Shown piece after piece: positions 44,096-53,860 of a stretch of DNA of 64,000 nucleotides. Position 1 is the stretch's first letter. Every line of letters begins with the position of its first letter. This stretch comes from Prevotella sp. Lineage in GTDB: Bacteria; Bacteroidota; Bacteroidia; Bacteroidales; Bacteroidaceae. The notes beneath the pieces are model-generated. The model saw nothing but the letters and a program-made list of their open reading frames with translations, had not been told where the DNA came from and made no database searches. The translations under genes and the position numbers were made by a program. The stretch lies in the NCBI GenBank assembly GCA_017469955.1, contig JAFUFJ010000020.1, positions 62,001 to 126,000 on the forward strand. The letters are read 5' to 3'.

Positions 44096-44923
44096 CTTCA
44101 GGTATTGCAAGTCTCCATACCAATAGCTGGCAGTCGTCCCGCCGTCAATCAGGATGTCTGTACCGGTGATAAACCGACCTTTGTTCGACATAAGGAACTC
44201 TGCCAAGTCGCCGACTTCATCGGGAGTACCGGCTCTTTGGGCAGGAGAGGCCTCGATCATGCGCAGGTATCCATCCTTGCGAGGGCCGTGAAGTTCGTCG
44301 TTGGCCAAAGGAGTGATGATGATTCCCGGCGAGATGCTGTTGATGGTTGCTCCCCGCTTGGCCCATCGGGCGGCCTCATACATCACGCGAAGCACGTTGC
44401 ATCTTTTCGAATACTGATAGGCTTTCAGCGTGTCAGTGATCTCGTTGAGGAACGGAAGGCTCATCAACTCGTCGACGGGAGTCATGGCCAATGCGTCGTT
44501 TTGCTCCTGAGACAGGGCGGGAAGCCTGTGGCCTGACTGCGAGGAGATGATGACTCCTGAGCCACCTTCGTCAATAATCTTGCCGAATTCTTCCAGCAAA
44601 ACACTCGTGCCATAGAGGTCAACCTGCAGGATATGCCGCACGGGTGCCTGCGAGGGAGACACGCCTGCTGCGTTTACAAGATGCTTCACCTTGCCCTTTT
44701 GTGTCGAGAACTCCACCAGTGAAAGGATGTCTTCTTTCGAGCCAAGGTCGCACTTGAAGACCGAGCACTCGAAGCCTGCATCCTCTAAAGTCTTGGCTGC
44801 GCGCCGGGCGTTTTCAAGACTATAGTCTGCCAGCACGACATGTTTTCCGGCTGAAACGCGACGGATGATGGCCTGTCCGATGCTTCCTGCACCGACCAGG
44901 ACGGCTACTTCTTTTTCTTTCAT
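44084..44923 (-). CDS. SDR-family oxidoreductase
   Basis: A 279-aa short-chain dehydrogenase/reductase. The dinucleotide motif is VLVGAGSIGQAI near residue 9, a slightly altered TGxxxGxG. The active-site pair YxxxK is in YQYSKRCN near residue 170, with the Ser earlier at IISSQSGHR. The C-terminal DILIDGGTTASYWY is typical. The substrate is unknown. Mutual overlap of its end with the AraC gene suggests compact spacing but not joint regulation. Confidence 0.88.
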   Translation of the reverse strand: MKEKEVAVLVGAGSIGQAIIRRVSAGKHVVLADYSLENARRAAKTLEDAGFECSVFKCDLGSKEDILSLVEFSTQKGKVKHLVNAAGVSPSQAPVRHILQVDLYGTSVLLEEFGKIIDEGGSGVIISSQSGHRLPALSQEQNDALAMTPVDELMSLPFLNEITDTLKAYQYSKRCNVLRVMYEAARWAKRGATINSISPGIIITPLANDELHGPRKDGYLRMIEASPAQRAGTPDEVGDLAEFLMSNKGRFITGTDILIDGGTTASYWYGDLQYLKSTH

Positions 44924-44974
44924 ACGATTTTCATATTCAATTTAAACGGTTGTTGACTCTCTGTTCGCTACCTG

Positions 44975-45406
44975 TCACCAGTCGTAGTCGGCCGAGGAGC
45001 GGTCGTAGACCGGTGCCTTTGTCCATCCGTGACGCCTGCATACACGTTCTACATCGCGCTGCATGCGAGGCGTAACGGGACGCAGTCCGTCGCGATAGCG
45101 ATAGTACATCGTGTGGCCAAGGCGCTCTTCCAGCTCGCGTTTCACGGCCACTGCCACCCGTCGGGGCATTTCTTCATAGAAACGAGTCATGCCCCACTTC
45201 ATCTCCAACCGTTCGCTTGAGCGGTAAAGGGGGCAGGATTCCGTGCCCGTAAGGGCATGATTCCGGCTCACACACGTCGTGCTTATCGCCTCTTCCGGTA
45301 CATATTTGCCGGCCATATAGCGCAGGCAACGGCCCTGCAAGGGGCACTCTTCAAGGTAGCACACTAAATAGTTCCGGGCCTTTTCGGCCATCATTGCATT
45401 CTCCAT
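44975..45406 (-). CDS. DUF6078 protein
   Basis: About 143 aa. The family is known in Prevotella and Bacteroides but has no assigned function. It shows Cys pairs (YLEECPLQGRCLRY near residue 15; ISTTCVSRNHALTGTESCPLY near residue 38), then a region rich in Arg (residues about 80-125) that ends VCRRHGWTKAPVYD. The cysteines could bind a metal. The ATG at 45406 was chosen because the longer frame runs through the repeat array. Confidence 0.8.
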   Translation of the reverse strand: MENAMMAEKARNYLVCYLEECPLQGRCLRYMAGKYVPEEAISTTCVSRNHALTGTESCPLYRSSERLEMKWGMTRFYEEMPRRVAVAVKRELEERLGHTMYYRYRDGLRPVTPRMQRDVERVCRRHGWTKAPVYDRSSADYDW

Positions 45407-45445
45407 GGTTGTTTGTTCGTTTTGTGTTTTACATTTGTCTACTTT

Positions 45446-45533
45446 CATACATGCCACATGTACACCCCATACATGTCGCGTGTACGGTCCATACATGTGG
45501 CGTGTATGGAGCATACCAGGCGCATGTACGACG
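45446..45533. repeat. 22-bp module array, family B (four units)
   Basis: Modules begin at 45446, 45468, 45490 and 45512: CATACATGCCACATGTAC, CATACATGTCGCGTGTACG, CATACATGTGGCGTGTATG and CATACCAGGCGCATGTACG. It lies between the divergent DUF6078 and kinase genes; 353 bp there otherwise hold only the promoter below. Confidence 0.9.
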
Positions 45534-45718
45534 GTGGTACGGCTGCAAAGGTAGGAAGTATTTACGTAACCTGCAAACAAGAACACTATGTATTTGCATG
45601 GCTTTTCAATGCCCTCACGGCCGCAGATGGTCTCCTTCAAGACCGCCATCGGCAGGAAAATCGGCTTTCAAGGTAAAGATAGTGGGCCGTTGCGCACGTG
45701 TATTTCATATTTATTTTA

Positions 45719-45726
45719 TACCTTTG
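45719..45726 (+). promoter_or_regulatory. -7 box of the TGS-uridine kinase gene
   Basis: TACCTTTG at 45719-45726, 34 bp before the chosen ATG. A -33 box is not evident at normal spacing. Confidence 0.5.
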
Positions 45727-45759
45727 CAGGCAACTAACCATTTCATCACGCATAAGTCC

Positions 45760-47439
45760 ATGCTGCAAATACGGTGCAAGAACAACAACATCACGAAGAG
45801 TTTCCCAGAGGGAACCTCGCTGATTGATGTCTACCAAGAGTTTGCCGAAGAGCTGAACATGCCCTACCCCGTCGTGTCAGCTAAAGTGAATAACGCATCG
45901 CAAGGCCTCAAATTCCGCCTCTATCAGAACCGCGACGTTGAGTTTCTTGACGCACGAGAAGGGTCGGGCCATCGCGTCTACGTACGCTCTCTGTGCTTCG
46001 TTCTCTATAAAGCAGCAAGCGATCTCTTTCCAGGATCGAAGCTTTTCATCGAGCATCCTCTCTCACGAGGCTACTATTGCAACTTCAAAAAGAAGGCGGT
46101 CGAACCCCTGACTGACGAGGATGTAGAGGCTATCAGGCAACGCATGCAGGAGATTATCGACCTCGACATGCCCTTCAGACGCAACGAAGCAACCACGGAA
46201 GAAGCGGTCAGAGTGTTCGCCGAACGGGGCTTTGCTGACAAAGTAAAGCTACTGGAGACCAGCGGACAGATATACAGTGACTACTACACACTGGGCGATA
46301 CCGTCGATTATTACTACGGGCCGCTCGTGCCTTCGGCAGGCTATCTGAAAGTGTTCGGACTGGAACACTACAATGAAGGCCTGCTCCTGAGGGTGCCAGA
46401 CAAGGCCAATCCGCTGCAGGTGGCTGAGAAAATAGACATGCCAAAGACGTTTGACGTGTTTGCAGAGAAGGTGAAATGGGACATCATCATGCGGCTTTCC
46501 AACGCAGGAGACGTCAACAAGGCCATCTTGAGGGGCAAGGCTTCAGAGCTGATACAGGTGAGCGAAGCACTGCAAGAGAAGAAAATCGTGCAGATAGCCG
46601 AAGAGATCGACCGCCGGTTCCACGACGAGGAACACCCTATTCGCATCGTACTCATCACCGGACCGTCAAGCTCTGGCAAGACGACTTTCTGCAAACGACT
46701 GTCAATTCAGCTGCTCGCATGCGGCTTAAGACCCATCTCTTTCTCGACCGACGACTACTTTGTCAACCGTGTAGACACCCCTCTCCTGCCCAATGGCGAC
46801 TACGATTTCGACAACATCAAGACCGTAGACTGCCAGCTTCTGGACGAACACTTGTCGAGACTGATGAAGGGAGAACGGGTAGAAGTGCCAGAATACAACT
46901 TCGTAACCGGCAAGCGAGAATACAACGGAAAGAAGCTAAAACTGTCAAATGACAGCGTACTCATCATCGAAGGCATACACGCCCTGAACCCCTTACTTAC
47001 CGAACGCATCCCAGACACGGCAAAGTTTCGCATCTATGTGTCGGCCCTTACAAGCATCTCTCTTGATGACCATAACTGGATTCCGACACGTGACAACCGC
47101 TTGTTGCGCCGCATCATCCGCGACTACAACAAGGGAGCCTACACAGCTCAGCAGACTATCAGCCAATGGAAAAACGTATGTGAAGCAGAGGAACAGTGGA
47201 TATTCCCCTTTCAAGAGACAGCCGACGTGATGTTCAACTCGGCCTTGAACATCGAGTTTGCCGTCCTTCGCACCCATGCAGAGGTAATACTTGCCTCCGT
47301 ACCCCGCAACTGTCCCGAGTATGCAGAGGCCCATCGCCTGCTTAAATTCATCCACTACTTCATCCCAGTCAGCGACAAAGAAATACCACCAACCAGCATT
47401 ATGAGAGAGTTTGTCGGTGGAAGTAGTTTCAAGTATTGA
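45760..47439 (+). CDS. TGS/ThrRS-like domain fused to uridine kinase
   Basis: About 559 aa. The N-terminal part is TGS-like (ITKSFPEGTSLIDVYQEF) and continues into a threonyl-tRNA synthetase-like second domain with HPLSRGYYC near residue 100. The C-terminal half is a uridine/nucleoside kinase: P-loop TGPSSSGKTTFCKR near residue 307, FSTDDYFVNR near residue 330, and VLIIEGIHALNP near residue 400. Such fusions occur in Bacteroidetes and Thermotoga. The ATG at 45760 was preferred because longer starts run through the array. It overlaps the convergent menD by 11 bp. Confidence 0.9.
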   Translation: MLQIRCKNNNITKSFPEGTSLIDVYQEFAEELNMPYPVVSAKVNNASQGLKFRLYQNRDVEFLDAREGSGHRVYVRSLCFVLYKAASDLFPGSKLFIEHPLSRGYYCNFKKKAVEPLTDEDVEAIRQRMQEIIDLDMPFRRNEATTEEAVRVFAERGFADKVKLLETSGQIYSDYYTLGDTVDYYYGPLVPSAGYLKVFGLEHYNEGLLLRVPDKANPLQVAEKIDMPKTFDVFAEKVKWDIIMRLSNAGDVNKAILRGKASELIQVSEALQEKKIVQIAEEIDRRFHDEEHPIRIVLITGPSSSGKTTFCKRLSIQLLACGLRPISFSTDDYFVNRVDTPLLPNGDYDFDNIKTVDCQLLDEHLSRLMKGERVEVPEYNFVTGKREYNGKKLKLSNDSVLIIEGIHALNPLLTERIPDTAKFRIYVSALTSISLDDHNWIPTRDNRLLRRIIRDYNKGAYTAQQTISQWKNVCEAEEQWIFPFQETADVMFNSALNIEFAVLRTHAEVILASVPRNCPEYAEAHRLLKFIHYFIPVSDKEIPPTSIMREFVGGSSFKY

Positions 47440-49138
47440 GCAGGTTCTCCATCGCAAGGGCATCCTCTCTTGGACTGGTAAACACCTCAAGAAGGCGGGG
47501 ACGGCCGTCATCATGGCATTGAGCGGTCAGCCACTCGATGCCATTTTTCATCTCTTCTGCATCATGAGCCTCACGATAGTCCACGCGATAGCTTTGGCAT
47601 ATGCCCTTGGACGACGTCTGATGACGGGCTTTGATATAGTCACTGGCAGGGCTGTTTCCTAACCCTTCAAACTTTTCAAAGATGCCTCCGCCACCGTTGT
47701 TGAGCAGCAAAATGCGCAGGTTTCCGCGCAATTCACTGTTCCATAAGGCATTGGAATCGTAGAAAAAGCTCAGGTCGCCCACCACGCAAAATACCATATC
47801 GTCGTCACTTACCAACGAATAGCCGCAGGCAGTCGACAGACTTCCTTCTATTCCATTTACCCCTCGATTGCAATAAACCAGCCTGTTGGCATAGATATTT
47901 GCCAGGCGAATGGCTGAACTGTTTGCATAGAATGTGGTCGTTTGGGGAGGAAAATGGTTGTAATGGGAAAGGTCGAAGTCCGCCTTCTCTACCCGTTGAC
48001 GCAGAGCATCCTCAAAATATTTCACGGCAGCCATCTGGGAATAGGCCGGCTCATAGCACTGAATACGCCCGGAAGCCTTCTTCAACTCGTCTTTCCATCT
48101 CGCATAAAATGGGGTTGTTTCCTTATGTTCAAACTCACGGAACAAGGCGGAAATGAGCGTGTTCAGGTCGCCTGCTATGACACCTTTGGCCCGCATCGTA
48201 GGATCAGAGAGCACACCCGTCGGGGAGAAAAGCCACACTTCTGCCTCATTTGCCTTACGCAACAGCCTACGAAAGCCCTTGCTGACAAGGCATCCTCCTA
48301 TGTAAATAACGAAGTCGGGCAGATAGTTCTCGTCGTCAGACAGGGCATCCAACAGCCTGTCGGCATAGTGTTCCCCCATTGGAGGACTCAAAGTCTCCTG
48401 CAATACCAGCACGTGTTTCGACAGGTTTTCCATCTCTTCGTCGCAAAACCACTCATATGGAGAGAGTTGACCGACTACTATCATCGGTCGCTTGGCATTG
48501 GAAAATGCATCGACTACCTCCTCAACGCAGCCGTGAGGATAGGCATCTCCCTGCAATTTCTCAATCTTTCGTACGTCAGGAAGAGCAGGTTTCGTGAACT
48601 GATACAAAGGCTCTGAGATCGGTACATTGATGTGAACTGGCGCACCATAGGCGTCATTGACTGTGGGAAACAGTTCCATCAACGCCTCGTTGACCAGCCT
48701 GTTACAATACCAACGCTCCTCGTCGTCGTGCGGTTCGGGCAGCGTTACGGCCTTGTTTACAAACCTTCCAAGGGCATCAGCCTGTGGAATCGTCTGGCCA
48801 TCGAGCTGATTGATCCACTGAATGGGCCGGTCTGCAGAGATGACGACTAAGGGAACATGCTGATAAAAGGCTTCAGCTACGCCGGGCAAGAGGTTCAACA
48901 AGGCCGATCCGGACGTCACACAAACGGCAACTGGCTCACCTATGCACTGTGCAATGCCCATTGCATAGAAGCACGCAGAGCGTTCATCTGTGACAGGATG
49001 GCAGTCGATCTCCGGCACTTCATTGAGGTTATGCACGATGGGAGCATTCCTTGAACCAGGGCAAACCACTGCATGATGCACGCCATGAGCCACCAGTAAG
49101 GCCGTCAATATATTTACATTTTCTCGGTCTGAATACAT
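47429..49138 (-). CDS. menD: SEPHCHC synthase (MenD)
   Basis: A 569-aa thiamine-diphosphate enzyme that joins isochorismate and 2-oxoglutarate. Visible are GVHHAVVCPGSRNAPIVH near residue 16, the catalytic-glutamate region ATDERSACFYAMGIA-like near residue 42 (CHPVTDERSA), and the cofactor motif VGDLSFFYDSNALWN near residue 455. It lies 17 bp after the isochorismate synthase gene, so the two form an operon. The 3' end overlaps the uridine kinase gene. Confidence 0.95.
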   Translation of the reverse strand: MYSDRENVNILTALLVAHGVHHAVVCPGSRNAPIVHNLNEVPEIDCHPVTDERSACFYAMGIAQCIGEPVAVCVTSGSALLNLLPGVAEAFYQHVPLVVISADRPIQWINQLDGQTIPQADALGRFVNKAVTLPEPHDDEERWYCNRLVNEALMELFPTVNDAYGAPVHINVPISEPLYQFTKPALPDVRKIEKLQGDAYPHGCVEEVVDAFSNAKRPMIVVGQLSPYEWFCDEEMENLSKHVLVLQETLSPPMGEHYADRLLDALSDDENYLPDFVIYIGGCLVSKGFRRLLRKANEAEVWLFSPTGVLSDPTMRAKGVIAGDLNTLISALFREFEHKETTPFYARWKDELKKASGRIQCYEPAYSQMAAVKYFEDALRQRVEKADFDLSHYNHFPPQTTTFYANSSAIRLANIYANRLVYCNRGVNGIEGSLSTACGYSLVSDDDMVFCVVGDLSFFYDSNALWNSELRGNLRILLLNNGGGGIFEKFEGLGNSPASDYIKARHQTSSKGICQSYRVDYREAHDAEEMKNGIEWLTAQCHDDGRPRLLEVFTSPREDALAMENLLNT

Positions 49139-49155
49139 TTTCTACTCAATTTTCT

Positions 49156-50262
49156 TTATTCTTTCAGCAATCTTCTCATGGTGTCAAGCTTGGCTTCCGT
49201 CTCGTCCCACTCTTTTTTTTGCATGCTGTCTTTCAGAAGGCCGCCACCTGCATAGAGACGATAGGCCGTTTTTGTCAGTTCCATACATCGCAACGTTACG
49301 TAGAGATGTGTGCCTTTTTCGCAGTCCAAAGGTCCGCAGAATCCGCTATAATAGCGCCGGCGGCGGGGCTCATTCCTCTGGATGAAGCCGAGCGTCTCTT
49401 GCTTTGGCAGCCCACAAACGGCAGGTGTCGGGTGGAGAGTTGCCAGCAGTTTTCCCAAGAGTCGCCGGTCGTTCATCTGAAAATAGAAGTCGGAACGCAG
49501 GTGAGCCAGGTGTCCTGCACGCTGCGTATAGGGGCCTTCCTCATCAATATCATGGGCAAAAGGCTTCAGGCATCGGGCGATATAGGTGGCAACATATCGC
49601 TGCTCCTTGATGTTTTTGTCGTCCCATGCCACCTCGTTTTCTTTCCATTCTCCCCTTCCCATGTTCTGAGTGCCGGCAAGAGCCATGGTGTGGAACATGT
49701 TGTTTTCTTCCTCAAGCAGCACTTCAGGAGTAGCCGTCAGCCACACACCTGTCTGCGGAGTCGCCACCAAGGCTATCATCATTCGCGGATAAAGGTTGCA
49801 GGCGCGGAAGAAAAGGCGCAGCATCGCCTCGTACTTCTCTGCTTCCGAACGGGCCAAGGAATGGCGGTTTCGGGCCTTTTCCGCATCATTTGAGAGGCAG
49901 AACGGCAACTCTACGACGCGAGAAAGGACTATCTTCCGGAACTGTTCCGAGAGCAACTGCCGGTGAAACAGGGCGAAAGGCCATGCTCCTGCCTGCTCTT
50001 CCATACAGGCTGAGGGCAGGAAGGCGGAGGGAACATCTGCCAGACCAGCCTCTGACGGCATGGGAATGCTGCAGACTTCATGCGTGCCTTCGATCAAGAC
50101 GATGGGGGTTTCTGCGTCAGCACTGAAAGGTGCAAAGACGAAACCCTGCACGTTTGTGAGGTCTTCATACCGCAGAAATTGCCGGGGAAGGCCAGCCTGC
50201 TGCCTGACGACATGAAAGGTTGCGGCATGCGGAAGCCTGTATAGGGCAAAACTTTCGTCCAT
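49156..50262 (-). CDS. menF: Isochorismate synthase
   Basis: About 368 aa, chorismate-binding family. Motifs: KIVLSRVVELPF near residue 118, ALAGTQNMG near residue 195, HPTPAVCGLPKQETLGFIQ near residue 272 and YYSGFCGP near residue 300. It turns chorismate into isochorismate, the first committed step to menaquinone. The ATG at 50262 lies 2 bp after the thioesterase stop. Upstream frame extension would lie within that gene. Confidence 0.93.
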   Translation of the reverse strand: MDESFALYRLPHAATFHVVRQQAGLPRQFLRYEDLTNVQGFVFAPFSADAETPIVLIEGTHEVCSIPMPSEAGLADVPSAFLPSACMEEQAGAWPFALFHRQLLSEQFRKIVLSRVVELPFCLSNDAEKARNRHSLARSEAEKYEAMLRLFFRACNLYPRMMIALVATPQTGVWLTATPEVLLEEENNMFHTMALAGTQNMGRGEWKENEVAWDDKNIKEQRYVATYIARCLKPFAHDIDEEGPYTQRAGHLAHLRSDFYFQMNDRRLLGKLLATLHPTPAVCGLPKQETLGFIQRNEPRRRRYYSGFCGPLDCEKGTHLYVTLRCMELTKTAYRLYAGGGLLKDSMQKKEWDETEAKLDTMRRLLKE

Positions 50263-50264
50263 GA

Positions 50265-50675
50265 TCACTTTGACGCGATGATGTAGTTTGTCACCTGAAC
50301 GGTAGAGATGAGCTCGCCTTCGCCGTTGGTGATGTCGACCTGCCATTGATGAAGCGTGCGCCCTTGATGGCGCAAGCGGGCCAGAGCGGTCACGGTGTCG
50401 CCCTCGACGACGGCCTTTACATGGCTGCCGGTGACGTTGACGCCGACGGCAATCTTATGGGGACACAGCGCCATCGAGCCCACTCCTGCCAGATTTTCGG
50501 CCAAAGCCAGCGACGCACCTCCGCTCAAGAAGCCGAAGGGTTGCCTGTTTCGTTCGTCAACTTTCATACGAGCCATGCACGTGTCGGGCTCGCTTGTCGA
50601 CAAGAACTCCATGCCAAGCGCCGTAGAAAGGCTTGGTTCCTTATAGACCATCGGCTTTATCTTTTCTATATCCAT
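50265..50675 (-). CDS. Hotdog-fold thioesterase, probable DHNA-CoA thioesterase
   Basis: About 136 aa, PaaI/YbgC-like hotdog fold, with FLSGGASLALAENLAGVGSM near residue 54 (acid residue in the helix) and HQGRTLHQWQVDITNGEGEL near residue 105. The gene runs directly into menF and menD, and these thioesterases (MenI) hydrolyse DHNA-CoA in menaquinone synthesis, so I infer that role. The symbol is left blank because only context supports it. The ATG at 50675 was chosen over a TTG at 50699. Confidence 0.82.
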   Translation of the reverse strand: MDIEKIKPMVYKEPSLSTALGMEFLSTSEPDTCMARMKVDERNRQPFGFLSGGASLALAENLAGVGSMALCPHKIAVGVNVTGSHVKAVVEGDTVTALARLRHQGRTLHQWQVDITNGEGELISTVQVTNYIIASK

Positions 50676-50723
50676 ATACTGTAATTTACTGGTTTCCAAC
50701 AGATCATAATCCTAATCAACTAT

Positions 50724-51692
50724 CTACGACAGGAAGAACAGCGACACTCCTATCACAGAAATGACAGCTCCGACGACGTTTCTTGCCGTGATTTCCTGCC
50801 CGAACAGATAGCGTGAAGGCAGCAGAATGAGTATCGGCGTCATGGCCATCAGCGTGGATGTTGTGCCTGCCGCGGCATACTGTACGGCCATCAGCGAGAG
50901 ACCTACGCCCAGGAACGGGCCTGCCACTACGGCTGCCGTCATGGCCTTCAGCCCCGTGCGATTGCTGAAACTGTCGGTAAAGGTCTGCCGTTTTTCCACA
51001 AGACGACGGCGAGTCAGCAGATACCACATGCCGAAACAGGCCAAGCCGGCCATGCATCTTACTCCATTTGCACTAAAAGGCAGGTAGTAGACTGCTTGTT
51101 CGAGCACCTCTCTTGGCAGGCTTGCCTCATAACGGTCGAGCCCCATCTTGCTCAGCACAAGGCCCAGTCCCTGGCCTATTGCAGCACCGATGCCGAACAA
51201 CACGCCACGCAATGACACCCTGTCGCCTGCATATACAGCCCCTGAACGGGTCTCTTCCCTACGGTGTAACGGCAGGCTTATGATGATGCCAGCCAGCGTA
51301 ACTGCCATTGCAAGCAAAGCCTTCCACCCCATTGTCTGCCCCAACAGCAGCCATGCCGACAGAGCAGTGAAGACGGGAGCAAGCGTCATAAAGAGCTGCC
51401 CATAGCGCGAACCAATGGTAAGATAGCTGTTGAACAGGCACCAATCGCCGAAGAAATAGCCCACAACACCGCTCAGCAGCAGCCACGACCAAGCCCCTGC
51501 GTCGGCATATTCCAGCCCCGTCGTGCCCGTGAAAGCCCACATCAGCCCCAGAGAAAGCAACAGGGCCAGCGACATTCGCCACACGTTCATGACGAACACA
51601 CCCAAGCGACGACTGGCTATTTCGCTCGCCAGCGCAGCCACAGTCCACAGGGCTGCAACCAGCAATGCTATCGCTTCACCAACATATTGCAT
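50724..51692 (-). CDS. EamA-family (DMT) transporter
   Basis: A 322-aa protein with about ten hydrophobic helices in two EamA halves (residues about 5-130 and 170-320; SGVVGYFFGDWCLFNSYLTIGSR, FLGVGLSLMAVQYAAAGTTS). The family exports metabolites or amino acids. The gene lies 48 bp upstream of the thioesterase-menF-menD run on the same strand, so co-transcription is possible, but no link to menaquinone is known. Confidence 0.85.
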   Translation of the reverse strand: MQYVGEAIALLVAALWTVAALASEIASRRLGVFVMNVWRMSLALLLSLGLMWAFTGTTGLEYADAGAWSWLLLSGVVGYFFGDWCLFNSYLTIGSRYGQLFMTLAPVFTALSAWLLLGQTMGWKALLAMAVTLAGIIISLPLHRREETRSGAVYAGDRVSLRGVLFGIGAAIGQGLGLVLSKMGLDRYEASLPREVLEQAVYYLPFSANGVRCMAGLACFGMWYLLTRRRLVEKRQTFTDSFSNRTGLKAMTAAVVAGPFLGVGLSLMAVQYAAAGTTSTLMAMTPILILLPSRYLFGQEITARNVVGAVISVIGVSLFFLS

Positions 51693-51880
51693 CTCAAAAA
51701 AGCGGCTACAGATTAGTTGTTACGTAAAAACAGGGCAAAATTATACAAAAAACAGCAAACCGCCAACATTCTGAACGACTATCTTCGAAAAACTTTATCC
51801 TGACCATTGCCTGCGGGAAGCGCAGGTGTCCACACCGCCTTCACAGCCCATTCAGGGCAAGAAACGCCCCCTACCAGCCG

Positions 51881-51968
51881 CATACACCTGCCTGGTATGA
51901 AGCATACACCATAGATGTATGCTCCGTACACCTAAGGAATATCAATCGTACACCTTAGATGTACGGAA
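51881..51968. repeat. 22-bp module array, family B (four units)
   Basis: Modules begin at 51881, 51903, 51925 and 51947: CATACACCTGCCTGGTATG, CATACACCATAGATGTATG, CGTACACCTAAGG and CGTACACCTTAGATGTACG. It lies 57 bp upstream of the lysS promoter, in a 392-bp gap without other features. Confidence 0.9.
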
Positions 51969-52024
51969 ACGACTCCTGAAAGAGACCCAAACTATAAAAA
52001 AAACAAAAACTATGCATTCTTTTC

Positions 52025-52055
52025 TTTGTAATTCGTACAGTTATTCGTATCTTTG
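52025..52055 (+). promoter_or_regulatory. lysS-gpsA promoter
   Basis: TTTG at 52025-52028, exactly 19 bp, TATCTTTG at 52048-52055. This is the best consensus promoter in the window, 30 bp before the lysS ATG. Confidence 0.85.
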
Positions 52056-52084
52056 CAACTTGTTAACGTAATTAAGCTATAAGA

Positions 52085-53860
52085 ATGAACATATTAGAAC
52101 TGAGCGAACAAGAGATTGGCCGACGCCAAAGTCTCAAAGAGCTGCGCCAGATGGGCATTGACCCCTATCCCGCAGCAGAATACCCCACGAATACATTCTC
52201 TGTTGACATCCGTCAGAACGTAGAAAACGGCACTTGGAAGATTGACGTTCCCGAAGGCGAAGAGCCCCTTTCGGCCGGACAACTGCCACAAGTATGCATC
52301 GCCGGACGCATGATGACGCGTCGCGTAATGGGCAAAGCATCGTTTGCCGAAGTGCAAGACTCGAAGGGACGCATACAGGTTTACATCTCGCGCGACGAGC
52401 TTTGTCCCGACGAGAACAAAGACCTCTACAACATTGTCTTCAAGCGTCTGCTCGACATCGGCGACTTCATCGGCGTGAAAGGCTTCGTGTTCCGCACGCA
52501 AACCGGCGAGATTTCCGTCCACGCCAAGGAGCTTACGCTGCTTTCAAAGTCACTCAAGCCACTGCCCATCGTGAAATACAAGGACGGCGTGGCCTACGAC
52601 AAATTCGACGATCCCGAACTGCGCTACCGCCAAAGATACGTCGACCTGGTGGTGAACGAAGGCGTAAAAGACACATTCCTGCAGCGTGCGACCGTGTTGA
52701 GAACCATGAGAAAAGTGCTTGATGAAGCAGGATACACCGAGGTAGAAACGCCCACTCTGCAGATGATTGCTGGCGGAGCATCGGCACGTCCCTTCATCAC
52801 CCACTTCAATGCGCTGAACCAAGACATGTACATGCGCATCGCTACCGAGCTGTATCTGAAACGACTCATCGTCGGAGGATTCGAGGGTGTCTACGAAATC
52901 GGAAAGAACTTCCGCAACGAAGGCATGGACCGCAACCACAATCCAGAGTTCACTTGCATGGAGCTTTACGTGCAATACAAGGACTACAACTGGATGATGT
53001 CGTTCACAGAGAAACTGCTTGAAACCATATGCACGGCCGTAAACGGCAAACCCGAACGGGAAATCGACGGACAAGTCATCTCGTTCAAGGCCCCCTATCG
53101 CCGTCTGCCCATCCTTGATGCCATCAAGGAAAAGACGGGATTCGACTGCAACGGCAAGAGCGAAGACGAGATACGCGCGTTTTGTCTGTCGAAGGGAATG
53201 GACGTAGATGAGACCATGGGCAAGGGAAAACTCATCGACGAACTGTTCGGAGAGTTCTGCGAAGGCACGTTCATCCAGCCCACATTCATCACAGACTACC
53301 CAGTGGAAATGTCGCCTTTGACCAAGATGCACCGCTCGAAGCCCGGCCTTACCGAGCGATTTGAGCTGATGGTCAACGGAAAAGAACTGGCCAACGCCTA
53401 CTCGGAACTTAACGATCCTATCGATCAGGAAGAACGCTTCGTCGAGCAAATGAGACTGGCCGACAAGGGCGATGACGAGGCAATGATCATAGATCAGGAC
53501 TTCTTGCGCGCCTTACAGTACGGCATGCCTCCCACCAGCGGTATCGGTATAGGCTTTGATCGCCTTGTGATGCTCATGACAGGAAAGACCTTCATACAGG
53601 AAGTCCTGTTCTTTCCACAGATGAAACCCGAAAAGAAGGTGCCGCAAAGCAGCACCGAAGAATGGGGCAAAGCAGGCGTCACAGAAGAATGGGTGCCAGT
53701 GTTGCGCAAGGCAGGATTCAACCTTGTGGCCAACATCAAAGACGAAAAACCGCAAGGACTGCAACAGAAGATCGGCGACATCGTCAAGAAATACAAGCTC
53801 GACATGCAGAAACCATCGGTAGACGAAATACAAAAGTGGATCGAAAAGGCCAATGTCTAA
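52085..53860 (+). CDS. lysS: Lysyl-tRNA synthetase (class II)
   Basis: A 591-aa enzyme. The N-terminal OB fold binds the anticodon (VCIAGRMMTRRVMGKASFAEV near residue 75). Class II motifs: RYRQRYVDLVVN near residue 182, FRNEGMDRNHNPEFT near residue 278 (motif 2), and GIGIGFDRLVMLMT near residue 480 (motif 3). It carries a C-terminal extension of about 85 residues beyond motif 3, usual in this group. It overlaps gpsA by 8 bp. Confidence 0.98.
   Translation: MNILELSEQEIGRRQSLKELRQMGIDPYPAAEYPTNTFSVDIRQNVENGTWKIDVPEGEEPLSAGQLPQVCIAGRMMTRRVMGKASFAEVQDSKGRIQVYISRDELCPDENKDLYNIVFKRLLDIGDFIGVKGFVFRTQTGEISVHAKELTLLSKSLKPLPIVKYKDGVAYDKFDDPELRYRQRYVDLVVNEGVKDTFLQRATVLRTMRKVLDEAGYTEVETPTLQMIAGGASARPFITHFNALNQDMYMRIATELYLKRLIVGGFEGVYEIGKNFRNEGMDRNHNPEFTCMELYVQYKDYNWMMSFTEKLLETICTAVNGKPEREIDGQVISFKAPYRRLPILDAIKEKTGFDCNGKSEDEIRAFCLSKGMDVDETMGKGKLIDELFGEFCEGTFIQPTFITDYPVEMSPLTKMHRSKPGLTERFELMVNGKELANAYSELNDPIDQEERFVEQMRLADKGDDEAMIIDQDFLRALQYGMPPTSGIGIGFDRLVMLMTGKTFIQEVLFFPQMKPEKKVPQSSTEEWGKAGVTEEWVPVLRKAGFNLVANIKDEKPQGLQQKIGDIVKKYKLDMQKPSVDEIQKWIEKANV

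Noticed and set aside
52550..53449. A 299-codon antisense frame in lysS
   Set aside because: The sense strand encodes class II synthetase motifs without interruption.
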